Shown: positions 1 through 9,364 of the stretch, piece by piece
Numbering within the stretch: position 1 is the stretch's first letter
Layout: each line of letters starts with the position of its first letter
Assembly (NCBI GenBank): GCA_023375785.1
Contig: SZWC01006870.1
Coordinates: forward strand, 91,666 to 117,917
DNA length: 26,252 nt
Reading direction: 5' to 3'
From: Penium margaritaceum
Taxonomy: Eukaryota > Streptophyta > Zygnematophyceae > Desmidiales > Peniaceae
The notes under the pieces: model-generated
The model's database searches: none
Seen by the model: only the letters and a program-made list of their open reading frames with translations
What the model was told of the DNA's origin: nothing
Position numbers and translations under genes: made by a program

Positions 1-1092
1 CTCTCACCAACACAGGGCTGCGAGTCGTCTTTGATGACGACTATGGCTACATCCTTGACAAGGAAACGGGAGAGGAGTTGGCCCGGTCGGTGAAGGAAGG
101 CGACATGTACAGCCTGCTGGGGGCGACCAAGATCCCGCGCGAGTAAATTCTTGCACGAGTGGTGTAGGCCACACATGGCAAAATATGGCATGCGCGCCAC
201 GGCCACATCGGCATGCGCACCTTGCAACAACTTCAAACAAAGCATATGGTGCGTGACTTACCCACCATCTCTAAATTTAAACAGCAATTGTGCATCAGCT
301 GTTTAGAGGGGAAGCAGCATCGTGAGGTGTTCTCTGTAGGAGGAGAGCGCGCAAAGGAGGTGTTGGAGCTGGTCCACACAAATTTGTTTGGCCTGATGTA
401 GACCCAGAGCTTTGGAGGCTCCCGGTATTTTCTCACCTTCATTGATGATTTCAACTGTTACATTGGTGTGTACTTCCTTTCCTCCAAGGACCAGTGCTTT
501 GACACATTCAAGGAGATGAAGCCCATGGTGGAGAACCAGACTCGAAAGAAAATCAAGGCGCTGCATAGCGACCGCGGTAGAGAGTACTTGAGTAAGGAAT
601 TCCATGACTACCTTTTAGCAGCACGGATCAAGGCGCAGCGCACTACGCCATACTCGACACAACAAAATGGCATAGCAGAAGGCGCAAAATGCACCATTGT
701 TGAGTCGGCGCGCTCCATGCTGCACGCGGCTTGGCTGACCTACAACTTTTGGACCGAAGTTGTGAGCACTACGGTGTACATCTAGAACCGCACTCCAACC
801 AAGGCCCTTGAACAGATGACGCCGTACGTGGTATGGTTTGGCAAGAAGCCGAGCGTGGGTCATCTTTCTGCGTTTGCCAGCTTGGTGCACATTTACGTAC
901 CAAAGGAGAAGCCGTAAAAGTGGGACATGAAGAGCGCACAGATGCTGATGATTGCCTACGACAAAGAAAGTGAAGCGTATCACCTCTACAAAAGGGATAC
1001 TGGCCACGTCATTATCTCTAGGGATGTCGTCTTCAACAAGAGCAACGTCATTGGCACCAACATTGTCTGTGAAGATACAGCAAACTAGTAGC
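1..1092 (+). pseudogene. copia A copy 1: protease end, GAG-pre-integrase zinc finger and integrase
   Basis: One reading frame with stops. The stretch around 180-330 carries the HHCC zinc-finger pattern (WHARHGHIG, later CISCLEGKQ) that opens copia integrases. The integrase core follows. The first acidic position reads VHTNLFG, so the usual Asp is Asn. The second acidic residue (HSDRGREY, about 569) and the Glu (QQNGIAEGA, about 661) are present. Conserved C-terminal motifs (WFGKKPS, VPKEK, SRDVVF) run to about 1050. Stops at 144, 165, 399 and 915 stand where copy 2 has CAA, CAG, CAG and CAA. The stop at 783 stands at an AAG. Integrase would insert the cDNA into the genome; this copy cannot encode a functional enzyme. 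Confidence 0.9.
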
Positions 1093-2558
1093 TAGAAAGG
1101 GAGTGGGAGAAGCTATCCTTCCTGACCCAGTCTCTCTCGATCCTTCCTCCACCATGAAAGTAGGAGAACCTGTCTACTCTCCCATGTCTCATGCAGCAAA
1201 TACAACATTATCGGCAGAAGCAGAGAAAGAAGGTGCACCACCATTAGCAGGAGAAGTTGTGCAAGTAGCAACGCGCCAGCTACATGCCAACGCTCCAGTA
1301 CCTGGCCGAAGGTACCCTCTGAGGATGTACTACAAGCCTGGTGAGCGCGGGCATTTCTAGATGCTCCAAAAACCAGACTAGATGAACGTTGCAGATGTTC
1401 CAAACTCTTTTGAGCCGACGTCGTTCAAGGAGGCCATGGTTTCACCCGATGCAGCAGATTGGGCGCAAGTTGTGCAATAAGAGATATAGATGCAACTTGT
1501 TAACACCACGTGGGAGCTGATTGAGCGTCCACCTGGGCGTAAGGTGATCAAATGCAAGTGGGTGTTCAAGAAGAAGCGAGCAGCAGATGGCAACCTGGAG
1601 AAGCACAAGGCAAGGCTGAACTTCCTTTTCAAGAGCATGTGTGCTCTGGAGGAGTTCAAAGAGGCCATGCAAGAGCGCTTCTAGATGTCCGATCTCAAGA
1701 AGGCATCATACTTCCTTGGTATCCAGATCACGCGTGACTGCAAATCACGCTCTTTCTCTTTGCAGTAGCACCGGTACATCAAGGATATTTTTGCGCTGTT
1801 CGGCATGGCAGAGGCCAAACCCATTTGTACGCCACTAGAGACATGGCAGTACCTCGTGAGCTTCAATGGAGAAGCGGATGCAGCTAAGCGGCAGAAGTAC
1901 CAAAGCGTCCTCGGGAGTCTCATGTACCTGATGGTGGCAACCAAGCCGGACCTCGGACAGGCTGTTAGCACTGTGAGCCAGCACATGGCCAATCTCGGAC
2001 CTGAGCACCAGAAGGTAGTGAAGCGGATCTTCCGCTACCTTGCTCGTACCATCAACATCGACATCACCTACAACGGCAACGATAACATCATCGGCTATAC
2101 AAATGCACATTAGGCTTCAAACCCTGAGGACCGCAAGTCCATCGCTGGACATGTGTTCCTCATGAATGGTGGGGCCATCTGCCGGTGCAGCAAGCGGCAC
2201 GTGGTCGTGACCACCCCAAGCACGGAAGCTTAATACGTCTCTCTCAGTTTTGGAGCCAAGGAAGCAATTTAGCTTCAGCGTCTCATGGCAGAGATGAGTG
2301 GGAGTGCAACAGTTTGAGTTCGTCTACGCGTCAACAACGAGAACACAATCATACTCGCTAAGAATCCTGAGCACCATGCACACACCGAGCACATTGACAT
2401 CGCATATACATCATCAGGCACATGGTGCAGAAGGGTGGTATCAAGGTGGAGTTTACTCTAACCACCAAGCAGATCGCTGATTTTTGCACCATGCCAGTGA
2501 CGCGTGAGAAGCAGCAGTTCTGTATGAAGGCATGTAGACTGAGCCCACTCTGACTACA
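1093..2558 (+). pseudogene. copia A copy 1: post-integrase linker, core-deleted RT and RNase H
   Basis: The frame shifts by one near 1095 and then stays constant. A proline-rich linker leads to the RT entry region (WELIERPPGRKVIKCKWVFKKK, up to about 1575) and the motif KARL at 1607-1618. The sequence then jumps straight to what normally follows the YVDD box (SMCALEEFKEAM, 1628 on; FLGIQITRD, about 1715). RT fingers, palm and the two catalytic Asp are therefore absent. The RT connection (STPLET-like, GSLMYLMVATKPDL) and RNase H (GYTNAH, SKRHVV, STEA, HHAHTEHID) follow to about 2470. Stops include TAG at 1358 and 2111, where copy 2 has TGG. The RNase H Asp of YADA reads YTNA here. Confidence 0.88.
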
Positions 2559-2560
2559 GT

Positions 2561-2572
2561 AAAGTGGGAGGT
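2561..2572 (+). promoter_or_regulatory. Polypurine tract, copia A copy 1
   Basis: AAAGTGGGAGGT lies directly against the TGTTGG start of the LTR at 2573. In LTR retrotransposons this tract resists RNase H and primes plus-strand DNA synthesis. The same tract, with one change, stands before the 3' LTR of copy 2. Confidence 0.8.
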
Positions 2573-3306
2573 TGTTGGGAAAGGAGCCATCCGGCTCAGT
2601 TTCACGTCCACAAGAGCAAGTTCCAGGAAACTACTAGATGCCTACTCCGATCGTCAATTCAAAGTCTTCATTGAAATGATTAGGTGGCGAAATGTCTACG
2701 CTCCAAGTTTGAGGCCCATCCAAGAGTCCGATGGGGAGATATGAATTTTCGAGATTTTCGAGGTCATCGATCGCATATATCTATGAAACCATGGGCGATG
2801 GCTCCATTCCTTAGCGTGAGAAAAGAAAAAGGCAAGAGGTCGAGGGTCAAGACCTGATGGGAGAAGTATTCAAAAAGGTCCTAGATTTTTGGTTTCCCTT
2901 GTCAGAGTGTACTGACTATGAAAAAGGTACCTCTCCTTTGTAGGTGAGGTTAGCTCCTTTTGTAGAAGCAATGGACACATGGCGATTCTCCATGGGATTG
3001 AGGGTTATGTGACCACTAGGAGTGTACCATGAGAGCATTTTCTAGCTCTCTAGGTCGTGTGTGAGTGGTCAGCCTGATTGCTAGGCTGATGTCCTTGCTT
3101 TTGTGAGATTTTGGATTCTAGTGTTTGAGCTTTAGCCTCCATGGCTAACTGGTGTGGCTTGTGAGAGGGCTGACTTGCCCAAGCGTTAGCTCTATATGTA
3201 CTCTATCATTTTGAGTTATTTGACAACCATTCTTTAGCACAAGTAATGCCCTTCGAGTACCACATGCTTCCTATTCCAAGGCTCCCTCCCTCCTCCAGTT
3301 GCAACA
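2573..3306 (+). repeat. copia A LTR 1 (3' LTR of copy 1), 734 bp
   Basis: Starts TGTTGGGAAAGG and ends GCAACA, i.e. TG...CA ends. It aligns along its whole length with LTRs at 3416-4153, 9365-10101 and, inverted, 5546-6284. A TATA-like box TCTATATGTA begins 115 bp before the last base, the same spacing as in the other three copies. It is preceded by a purine tract, as a 3' LTR should be, but followed by an RNase H scrap rather than by a primer-binding site or unrelated flank. Confidence 0.9.
3191..3200 (+). promoter_or_regulatory. TATA-like box in copia A LTR 1
   Basis: TCTATATGTA, 115 bp from the LTR 3' end. The box and its spacing are conserved between the four LTR copies in the window, which suggests the core promoter of the U3 region. 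Confidence 0.5.
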
Positions 3307-3415
3307 TCTTCAGCACCATACACGCACCAAGCACATTGACATCGCATATCACTTTATCAAGAACATGGTGCAGAAGAGTGTTGTCAAGCTAGAGTTTACT
3401 CCAACCAGCAAGCAG
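3307..3415 (+). pseudogene. RNase H scrap of a third copia A copy between two LTRs
   Basis: About 109 bp matching the RNase H C-terminal stretch of copies 1 and 2 (encoding HTKHIDIAYHF and then KLEFTPTSKQ). It is abruptly joined on the left to the end of LTR 1 and on the right to the start of LTR 2. The roughly 100 bp that normally separate this motif from the LTR, including the purine tract, are missing. Inference: it is all that remains of an element whose LTRs are LTR 1 and LTR 2. Confidence 0.85.
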
Positions 3416-4153
3416 TGTTGAGAAAGGAGCCATCTGGCTCAATTTCAGGTCCACAGGAGCAAGTTTCAGGAAACTACCAAAAACATGCTCCAATTGTTAA
3501 TCTGATTTATGCATTGGAAAGATCAGGTCACATAATATCTACTTTCAAAGTTTCAGGTCGATCCAAGAATCACATTGGGAGATATGAATTTTCAAAGTTT
3601 CCGGGGTCATCGACCGCCCATATCTTGGTGACCATGGGCGATGGCCCCATCCCTTAGCTTGAGAAAAGAAAAAGGCAAGAGGTCTAGGGTCAAGACCTGA
3701 TGGGAGGTACATCCAAAAATGACCTAGATCCTTGGGTTGCTTTGTCATAGTGTGCTGACTAGGAAAAAGGTACCTCTCCTTATTTTTTAGGTGAGATGAG
3801 ATCCCTGTGTGCTAGTCATGGACACATGGCGATTCTCCATGGGATTGTGGTTTATGTGACCACTAGGAGTGTACCATGAGAGCATTTCCTAGGTCTCTAG
3901 GTCGTGTGTAGGTGGTTAGCCTGATTGATAGGCTGATTTCCTCTCTTGTGTGTGATTATGGACTCTAGTGCGTGAGCCTTAGCCTCCATGGCTAAGTGGT
4001 GTGGCTTGTGAGAGGGCTGACTTGTCCAAGCTCTAGCTCTATATGTACTCCATCATTTTGAGTGATTCAATAACCATTCTTCAGGCAATTCGATGCCCTT
4101 CTAGTCCCATATCCTTGCTGCTCCAAGGCTCCCTCTCTCCTCCAGTTCCAACA
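3416..4153 (+). repeat. copia A LTR 2 (5' LTR of copy 2), 738 bp
   Basis: Full-length match to the other copia A LTRs. The first bases read TGTTGAG instead of TGTTGGG; the end is TTCCAACA. Two bases after it comes the primer-binding site, which marks this as a 5' LTR and therefore as the promoter of copy 2. Confidence 0.92.
4038..4047 (+). promoter_or_regulatory. TATA-like box in copia A LTR 2
   Basis: TCTATATGTA, again 115 bp before the LTR end. As this is the 5' LTR, it would set the transcription start of copy 2 at roughly 4070-4080 (inferred). Confidence 0.5.
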
Positions 4154-4155
4154 CT

Positions 4156-4167
4156 TGGTATCAGAGC
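4156..4167 (+). promoter_or_regulatory. Primer-binding site for initiator tRNA-Met
   Basis: TGGTATCAGAGC, two bases after the LTR terminus, is the standard plant copia primer-binding site, complementary to the 3' end of initiator tRNA-Met. It primes minus-strand cDNA synthesis. It fixes both the LTR boundary and the element's orientation. Confidence 0.93.
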
Positions 4168-4812
4168 CAAGTTCTTCAACTTTCAGCCAGCACAGGCCGT
4201 CACTTTGAGAGTGATGGGTTGGGATAAGACCTTTACTAAAATTGATAATTGAGTATAAGATCTTTAATTTTAAGAGAAAAGCTTTCCAACGAGCTCAAAA
4301 TCACGAAGGTCGAACAATGGGATTGAGAGTTACGCTTAAAACGAGGTCGGCCAGGGCTTCAATCTTCTCTCTGAGTAAGACAGTCGCCTTGTGATGACCA
4401 TAACTCTCTTATTTCTTTGTCAAATTTAAAAAGTAGCACATACAAATTGAAGTATTTTTCCTAAGCTCTCCATTGGTGCAAAAGTGTTTGCATTCCATTC
4501 CTACGTTTTGGAGAAACGCCATGTACAAGCTTGCTGGTGTGAGCTGGAGTATAAGTAGCAGCATACCGTGTTTTAAAAAAGGCATATCTTTGAAATTCCC
4601 CTGTTGATGCCCCTATTTTATGGATCGATCTGAAAGGTTTTGAGCCGAGTCTTCCAGTGGTGGGCTCCGTTTTTGGAAAGTCCTAGTTTGCTGGCCTCTA
4701 CAGTCCATTTTCTGTTAGAAAGATTGCTGGCAGAAGCAGCCGCACAAGGAGCCGCAGAAGCAGGGGTAGCGCCGTTCCTCAAGGGCAGCGCTCAGCATCA
4801 CCAAAGGTCAAA
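4168..4812 (+). other. Untranslated leader of copia A copy 2
   Basis: About 645 bp between the primer-binding site and the gag start codon. No plausible coding frame. It is AT-rich in its first 450 bases and becomes GC-richer towards gag. Packaging and dimerisation signals would be expected here but cannot be recognised by eye. Confidence 0.6.
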
Positions 4813-5545
4813 ATGGCAGCATCGGGCATGGTAACAGCAGCCCACCCCTTGGAGAGGCTGGAAGGGTGTGCTTCCTTCATGTTTTGGAAGATCTCTACCC
4901 GCCTCCTTTTGGAGGAGAGGGGCTTGAGGGAGGTGGTGAGAGGCGATGAGAGCGGTCCGCCTCCACAAGCAAAAGGCATCACCGCAGCAGAGGTGGTGGT
5001 GGGGAAATGCCGGAAGAAGGTACAACGGATGCAACTTCATTTAGAACTGCAACAACGGCATATAAGGAGTGGAAGAAAAAGTATAGGCAGGCCTATAGCC
5101 TACTTGTCAACACCATCTCCAATGCCCATCTTCTGTACGTGAGTAGCAAGGCTACTGCAAAAGAGGGGTGGGACACGTTGTGCAAGAACTATGAGAGCAA
5201 GGATCATGCATTCCTTATGCTTTGGAGGAGAAGGTGATGGCGTTAAAAATGCAGGATGGTCAAGGGATGGAGGTGTACTTGGACTGGGCAAAGGAGCTGA
5301 AAGCGGTCGGCAACCATGGGCAAGACACGGACTTTGTCCTCCTCTTGCCGAGGGGACTTCCAACGAGCTATGACACGGTATGACAGACATTGGAGTACAA
5401 GCTGACTCTCGACCTGGACTTCGTCTGCAAGCACCTGGTACAGGTAGAATTGCTTCGCAATGCAGTAAAGAGCAATTGCGGCAACAGCAGCAGTGAAGCA
5501 ACTTTCATGCCCATGGGCTAAGGCAACCAGCAGCCGCAGCAGTCC
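4813..5545 (+). pseudogene. copia A copy 2 gag, first part (UBN2-like)
   Basis: An ATG at 4813 begins a frame with a leucine-rich start and a tryptophan in FWKIS, resembling the N-terminus of copia gag. The gag core is recognisable across two further frames: AYKEWKKKYRQAY and KATAKEGWDTL (about 5055-5190), then EEKVMALKMQ and VLLLPRGLPTSYDTV (about 5225-5370). Frameshifts near 5000 and 5215 and a TGA at about 5372 break it. Gag would form the cytoplasmic particle that packages element RNA. The coding sequence is interrupted at 5545 by a solo LTR and resumes at 6285. Confidence 0.82.
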
Positions 5546-6284
5546 TGTTGGAACTGAAGAAAAGAGGGAGCCTTGGAGCAGCGAGCATATGTGATTGGAA
5601 GGGAATCACTTGTGCTGAAGAATGGTTGTTCAATCACTCTAAACGATGGAGTACATATGGAGCTAGAGCTTGGGCAAGTCAGCCCTCTCACAAGCCACAC
5701 CACTTAGCCATGAAGGCTAAGGCTCACACACTAGAGTCCATAATCTCACACAAGGGAGGAAATCAGCCTAGCAATCAGGCTAACCACTTACACACGACCT
5801 AGAGAGCTAGAAAATGCTCTCATGGCACACTCCTAGTGGTCACATAACCCACAATCCCATGGAGAATTGCAATGTGTCCATGGCTAGCACACAAGGATCT
5901 CACCTCACCTAAGAAGTAAGGAAGGGTACCTTTATCCTAGTCAGCACACTCTGACAAGGTAATCCTAAGACTAAGGACCTTGTTGGATATTTCTCCCATC
6001 AGGTCTTGACCCTGGACCTCTTCCCTTTTTTCTTTTCTCAGGCTAAGGCATGGAGCCATTGCCCATGGTCACCCGGATATCGGCGGTCGATGACCCCAAA
6101 TACTTTGGAAATTCATATCTCCCAATTCAACCGTTGGATTGGCCTCAAACTTGGACCGTAGAAATTCTGCAACCTGATCTTTCCAATGGTGAGATTGGAT
6201 TGACAATCGTACGAAGCATCTGGTCGTTTCCTTGAAGTTGCTCCTATGGACCTGAAACTGAGCCGGATGGCTCTTTTCCCAACA
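5546..6284 (-). repeat. Inverted solo LTR of copia A inserted in gag, 739 bp
   Basis: The reverse complement of the copia A LTR, from TGTTGGAACTG at 5546 to the CCCAACA end at 6284. It is flanked by AGTCC (5541-5545) and AGTCT (6285-6289), a five-base target duplication with one mismatch. Gag coding sequence continues on either side. Inference: a full element inserted in opposite orientation and was reduced to one LTR by LTR-LTR recombination, so this insertion is younger than copy 2 itself. Its TATA-like box reads TCCATATGTA on the minus strand (5661-5652), at the conserved 115-bp spacing. Confidence 0.93.
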
Positions 6285-6480
6285 AGTCTGCGTAGCAAAG
6301 AGGCAAGGAGAAGGAGAAGTGCCACTATTGCCATAAAGGGGGTTACTACAAGAAAGAGTACTTCAAGTTCAAGAGGATCCACAAAGAGTAGTAGCAACTG
6401 TAGCAAAAATAGCAATATTCACCAAAAAAACAGTAGTATTGACAACAACGTGAGCTCTGGCAACAGTAGCAGAATCAGAC
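6285..6480 (+). pseudogene. copia A copy 2 gag, second part with broken zinc knuckle
   Basis: Continuation of gag after the solo LTR. A CCHC knuckle of the form C-X2-C-X4-H-X4-C lies at 6320-6361 but reads CHYCHKGGYYKKEY. The His codon is TAC and the last Cys codon is TAC, each one transition from the expected CAC and TGC. A Ser/Asn-rich tail follows. The knuckle would bind the element RNA; with two of four zinc ligands lost it should not fold. Confidence 0.82.
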
Positions 6481-7037
6481 CGGCATGAGCCATATAACCT
6501 AAACGTGGTCAAGGAGCTGCGTGACCGCCTCTTCATGGCAACGTCAGACATGTCGTAGAAGGAAAAGGGGGATCTAGCGTGGTATAAGGAATATGGGTGT
6601 ACCAAGAGTCTGACATACTACAAAGAGTAGTTTATGCACCTGCTTTCCATTCCTCTCAACTGATTGTATTGGGTGATGATCAGATGGTGTATGCTGAAGG
6701 GATTTGGATTGAGGAGATGTGGTTGGATTCCCCGCGTGGCATTGAAGTACGATTGTTCCATGCCGTCCTGTATGTGCTTGATGCTGTGTTCAACCTTCTC
6801 TCAGTATTCTCTTTCACCAACGCAGGATTGCGAGGCGTCTTTGATGACGACTATGGCTACATCCTCGACAAGGAAACCAGAGAGGAGTTGGCAAAGTCGG
6901 TGAAGGAAGGCGATATGTACTGCTTGCTGCACGCAACCAAGATCTCGCGTGATCAAATTCTTGCAACAGTGGTGCAGGCCACAGATGGCAAAATCTGGCA
7001 TGCGCGGCACGACCACATTGGCATGCGCGCCTTGTAG
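6481..7037 (+). pseudogene. copia A copy 2 protease
   Basis: The active-site region at 6580-6625 reads WYKEYGCTKSLTYYKE, where copia proteases have W-x-x-D-S-G. The catalytic Asp codon is GAA (Glu) and the Ser is Tyr, so the enzyme is dead. After a frameshift near 6655 the rest of the domain is well kept: LGDDQMVYAEG, AVLYVLDAVFNLLSV, then a KETREEL stretch to about 6930. From about 6990 it passes into the HHCC zinc finger (WHARHDHIGMRAL). The aspartic protease would cut the Gag-Pol polyprotein. Confidence 0.85.
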
Positions 7038-8060
7038 CAACTTCAAACAAAACCGATGGTGCGTGACTTACTCACCATCTCTAACTTTGAGCAGAAGTTG
7101 TGCATCGGCTGTTTGGAGGGGAAGCAGTATCGTGAGGCGTTCTCTCGAGCAGGGGAGCGCACAAAGGAGGTGCTAGAGCTGGTCCACACAGATTTGTGTG
7201 GCCCGATGCAGACCCATAGCTTTGGAGGCTCTAGGTATTTTCTCACCTTCATTGATGATTTTAGCTGTTTCATTGCTGTGTACTTCCTTTCCTCCAAGGA
7301 CAAGTGCTTCGACAGATTCAAGGAGTTCAAGGCCATGGTGGAGAACCAGACTAGCAAAAAAACTAAGGCGCTTCGCAACGACCTTGGTGGAGAGTACTTG
7401 AGCAAGGAGTTCCATGACTACCTCGCAGCAGCAGGCATCAAGGCGTAGCACACCGCGCCACACTTGCCGGAGCAAAATGGCGTAGTAGAACGCGCCAACC
7501 GCACCATCATTGAGTCGGCACGCTCCATGCTGCACGCGGCTTGGCTGACCTACGACTTTTAGGCTGAAGTAGTGAGCAATGCAGTGTACATCAAGAACCG
7601 TACTCTGACCAAGGCCATGGAGCAGATTTTGCCATACGAGGCATGGTTTGGCAAGAAGCCTAGCGTGGGTCGTCTTTGCGCATTTAACAGCTTTGTGCAC
7701 ATGCACGTGCCAAAGGAGAAGCGGCAAAAGTGGGAAGCAAAGAGTGTAGAGATGTTGACGATTTGGTACGACGTGGCAACTAAAGCGTATGGCCTCTACG
7801 AGAGGGATATAGGCCACATCATCATCTCTAGGGATGTCGTCTTCAATGAGAGCAACGTCATCCGCACCAACATTGTCTGTGAAGATGCGGTAGAAGCAGC
7901 AGGTGACGAGACAGTGGGAGCAGATATCCTTCCTAACCGAGTCTCTCCTGATCCTTCCTCCACCATGATAGTGGTAGAACCAGTCTACTCTCCCATGTCT
8001 GATGTAGCAAATACAATGGCCTCATCGGCAAAACTAGGGGAAGAAGATACACCACCATGA
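7038..8060 (+). pseudogene. copia A copy 2 integrase
   Basis: One frame, continuous with the protease end, broken by TAG at 7035, 7446 and 7560. All three catalytic acidic residues are readable: Asp in VHTDLCGP (about 7189), Asp in RNDLGGEY (about 7381) and Glu in QNGVVERANR (about 7490). The zinc-finger cysteines (CIGCLEGKQ) precede them. The C-terminal motifs WFGKKPSVG, VPKEKRQKW and SRDVVFNESN run to about 7860, and a variable linker to about 8060. TAG at 7446 faces CAG in copy 1 and TAG at 7560 faces TGG. This is the best preserved copia A integrase in the window. Confidence 0.9.
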
Positions 8061-9345
8061 GCAGGATCAGTTGTGCCATGAGCACCGACCCAGCTGCCTG
8101 CTGACGCACTGGCACCTAGTCGAAGGTACCCTCTCATGGTGCGCTACAAGCCAGATGAGCGCGTGCATTTCTGGATGCTCCAAAAACGAGACTACATGAA
8201 CGTCATAGATGTTGCACACTTTGATGAGCCGACGTCGTACAAGGAGGCCATGGTTTCACCAGATGCAGTAGATTGGGCGCAGGCTATGGAGCTGGAGATA
8301 TTGTTGCATCTCGTTAAGGGCACGTGGGAGCTGACTGAGCGTCCACCTGGGCGTAAGGTGATCAAGTACAAGTGGGTGTTCTAGAAGAAGCAGACAGTAG
8401 ATGGCAAACTGGAAAAGTACAAGGCAAGGCTCATCCTCCTTTCCAACAACATGACTGCACTACAGGAGTTCAAAGAGGCCATGCACAAGCGCTTCCTTGG
8501 TATCGAGATCAGGCATGACTGCAAATGAAGCTCTCTCTCATTGCATCACAGCCGCTACATCAAGGATGTTTTGGCGTGGTTCGGCATGGCAGATGCCAAA
8601 CCCATCAGTACGCCGTTGGAGACACGGCAGTACCTCGTGAGCTTCAATATGGAAGCGGATGCAACTGAGCAGCAAAAGTACCAAAGCGCCGTCGGCAGTC
8701 TCATGTACCTGATGGTGGCAACCAAGCCGGACCTTGCATAGGCTGTTAGCGTTGTAAGCCAGCACATGGCCAATCTCGGACATGAGCACCAGAAGGCAGT
8801 GAAGCAGATCTTCTGCTACCTTGCTGGTACCATCAACATTGGCATAACCTACAATGGCAACGACAACATCATCGGCTATGCGGACGCACATTGGGCTTCA
8901 AACCTTGAGGACCGCAACTCCATCTTTGGACATGTGTTCCTCATGAATCCACCATTCATGGTGGGGCCATTAGCTGGTGCAGCAAGTGGCAGGCATCGTG
9001 GCCACCCCAAGCACGGAAGCTGAGTACGTCTCTCTCAGGTTTGGAGCCAATGAAGCAGTTTAACCTCAGCGTCTCATGGTAGAGATGAGTGGGAGTGCAG
9101 GAATTAGAGTTCCTGTGTGTGTTGACAACCAGAATGCAATCACACTCGCCAAGAATCCTGAACACCATGCACACACCAAGCACATTGACATCGTATATCA
9201 CATCATCAGCCACATGGTAGAGGAGGATGCTATTAAGGTGGAGTTTACTCCAACCAGCAAGTAGGTCGTTGATTTCTGCACCAAGCTGGTGACCCATGAG
9301 AAGGAGGAGCTCTCCATGAAGGCATCTGGACTCAGCCTACGATGA
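8061..9345 (+). pseudogene. copia A copy 2: core-deleted RT and RNase H
   Basis: RT entry (WELTERPPGRKVIKYKWVF) ends at KARL, codons 8421-8432. It joins directly to SNNMTALQEFKEAM, the segment normally just after YVDD. The join is at the same base as in copy 1. A further 33 bp are missing at 8494-8496 between two CTTC repeats. The connection domain and RNase H follow in the same frame (STPLETRQYL, GSLMYLMVATKPDL, YADAHWAS). A shift near 8960 moves the C-terminus (DNQNAITLAKNPEHHAHTKHID) to another frame. Stops lie at 8383, 8526 and 8739. Without fingers, palm and YVDD it cannot copy RNA. Confidence 0.9.
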
Positions 9346-9352
9346 TTGCGGC

Positions 9353-9364
9353 AAAGTGGGAGAT
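9353..9364 (+). promoter_or_regulatory. Polypurine tract, copia A copy 2
   Basis: CAAAGTGGGAGA followed at once by the TGTTGGG start of the 3' LTR; the counterpart of 2561-2572. Confidence 0.78.

Larger units (their letters stand above)
1..3306 (+). mobile_element. Ty1/copia-type LTR retrotransposon 'copia A', copy 1 (5' part outside window)
   Basis: Seen: a plus-strand series of copia pol domains in the Ty1/copia order: end of protease, HHCC zinc finger, integrase core, RT remnant, RNase H, purine tract, LTR. Integrase before RT is diagnostic of Ty1/copia. Position 1 corresponds to about 6811 of copy 2, so gag and the 5' LTR lie to the left of the window. The copy is defective: many in-frame stops, one frameshift near 1095, and loss of the RT catalytic core. 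It is continued by an LTR that ends at 3306. Inference: it belongs to a head-to-tail group with copy 2 (3416-10101). Confidence 0.93.

Noticed and set aside
4640..5142. Short plus-strand frames in the leader as separate small genes
   Set aside because: The frame at 4640 lies in the untranslated leader without motifs; the frame at 4813 is the decayed gag start.
7173..7817. 214-codon minus-strand open frame
   Set aside because: Exactly antisense to the copia A copy 2 integrase, which shows catalytic and structural motifs on the plus strand; a similar shadow lies antisense to copy 1.
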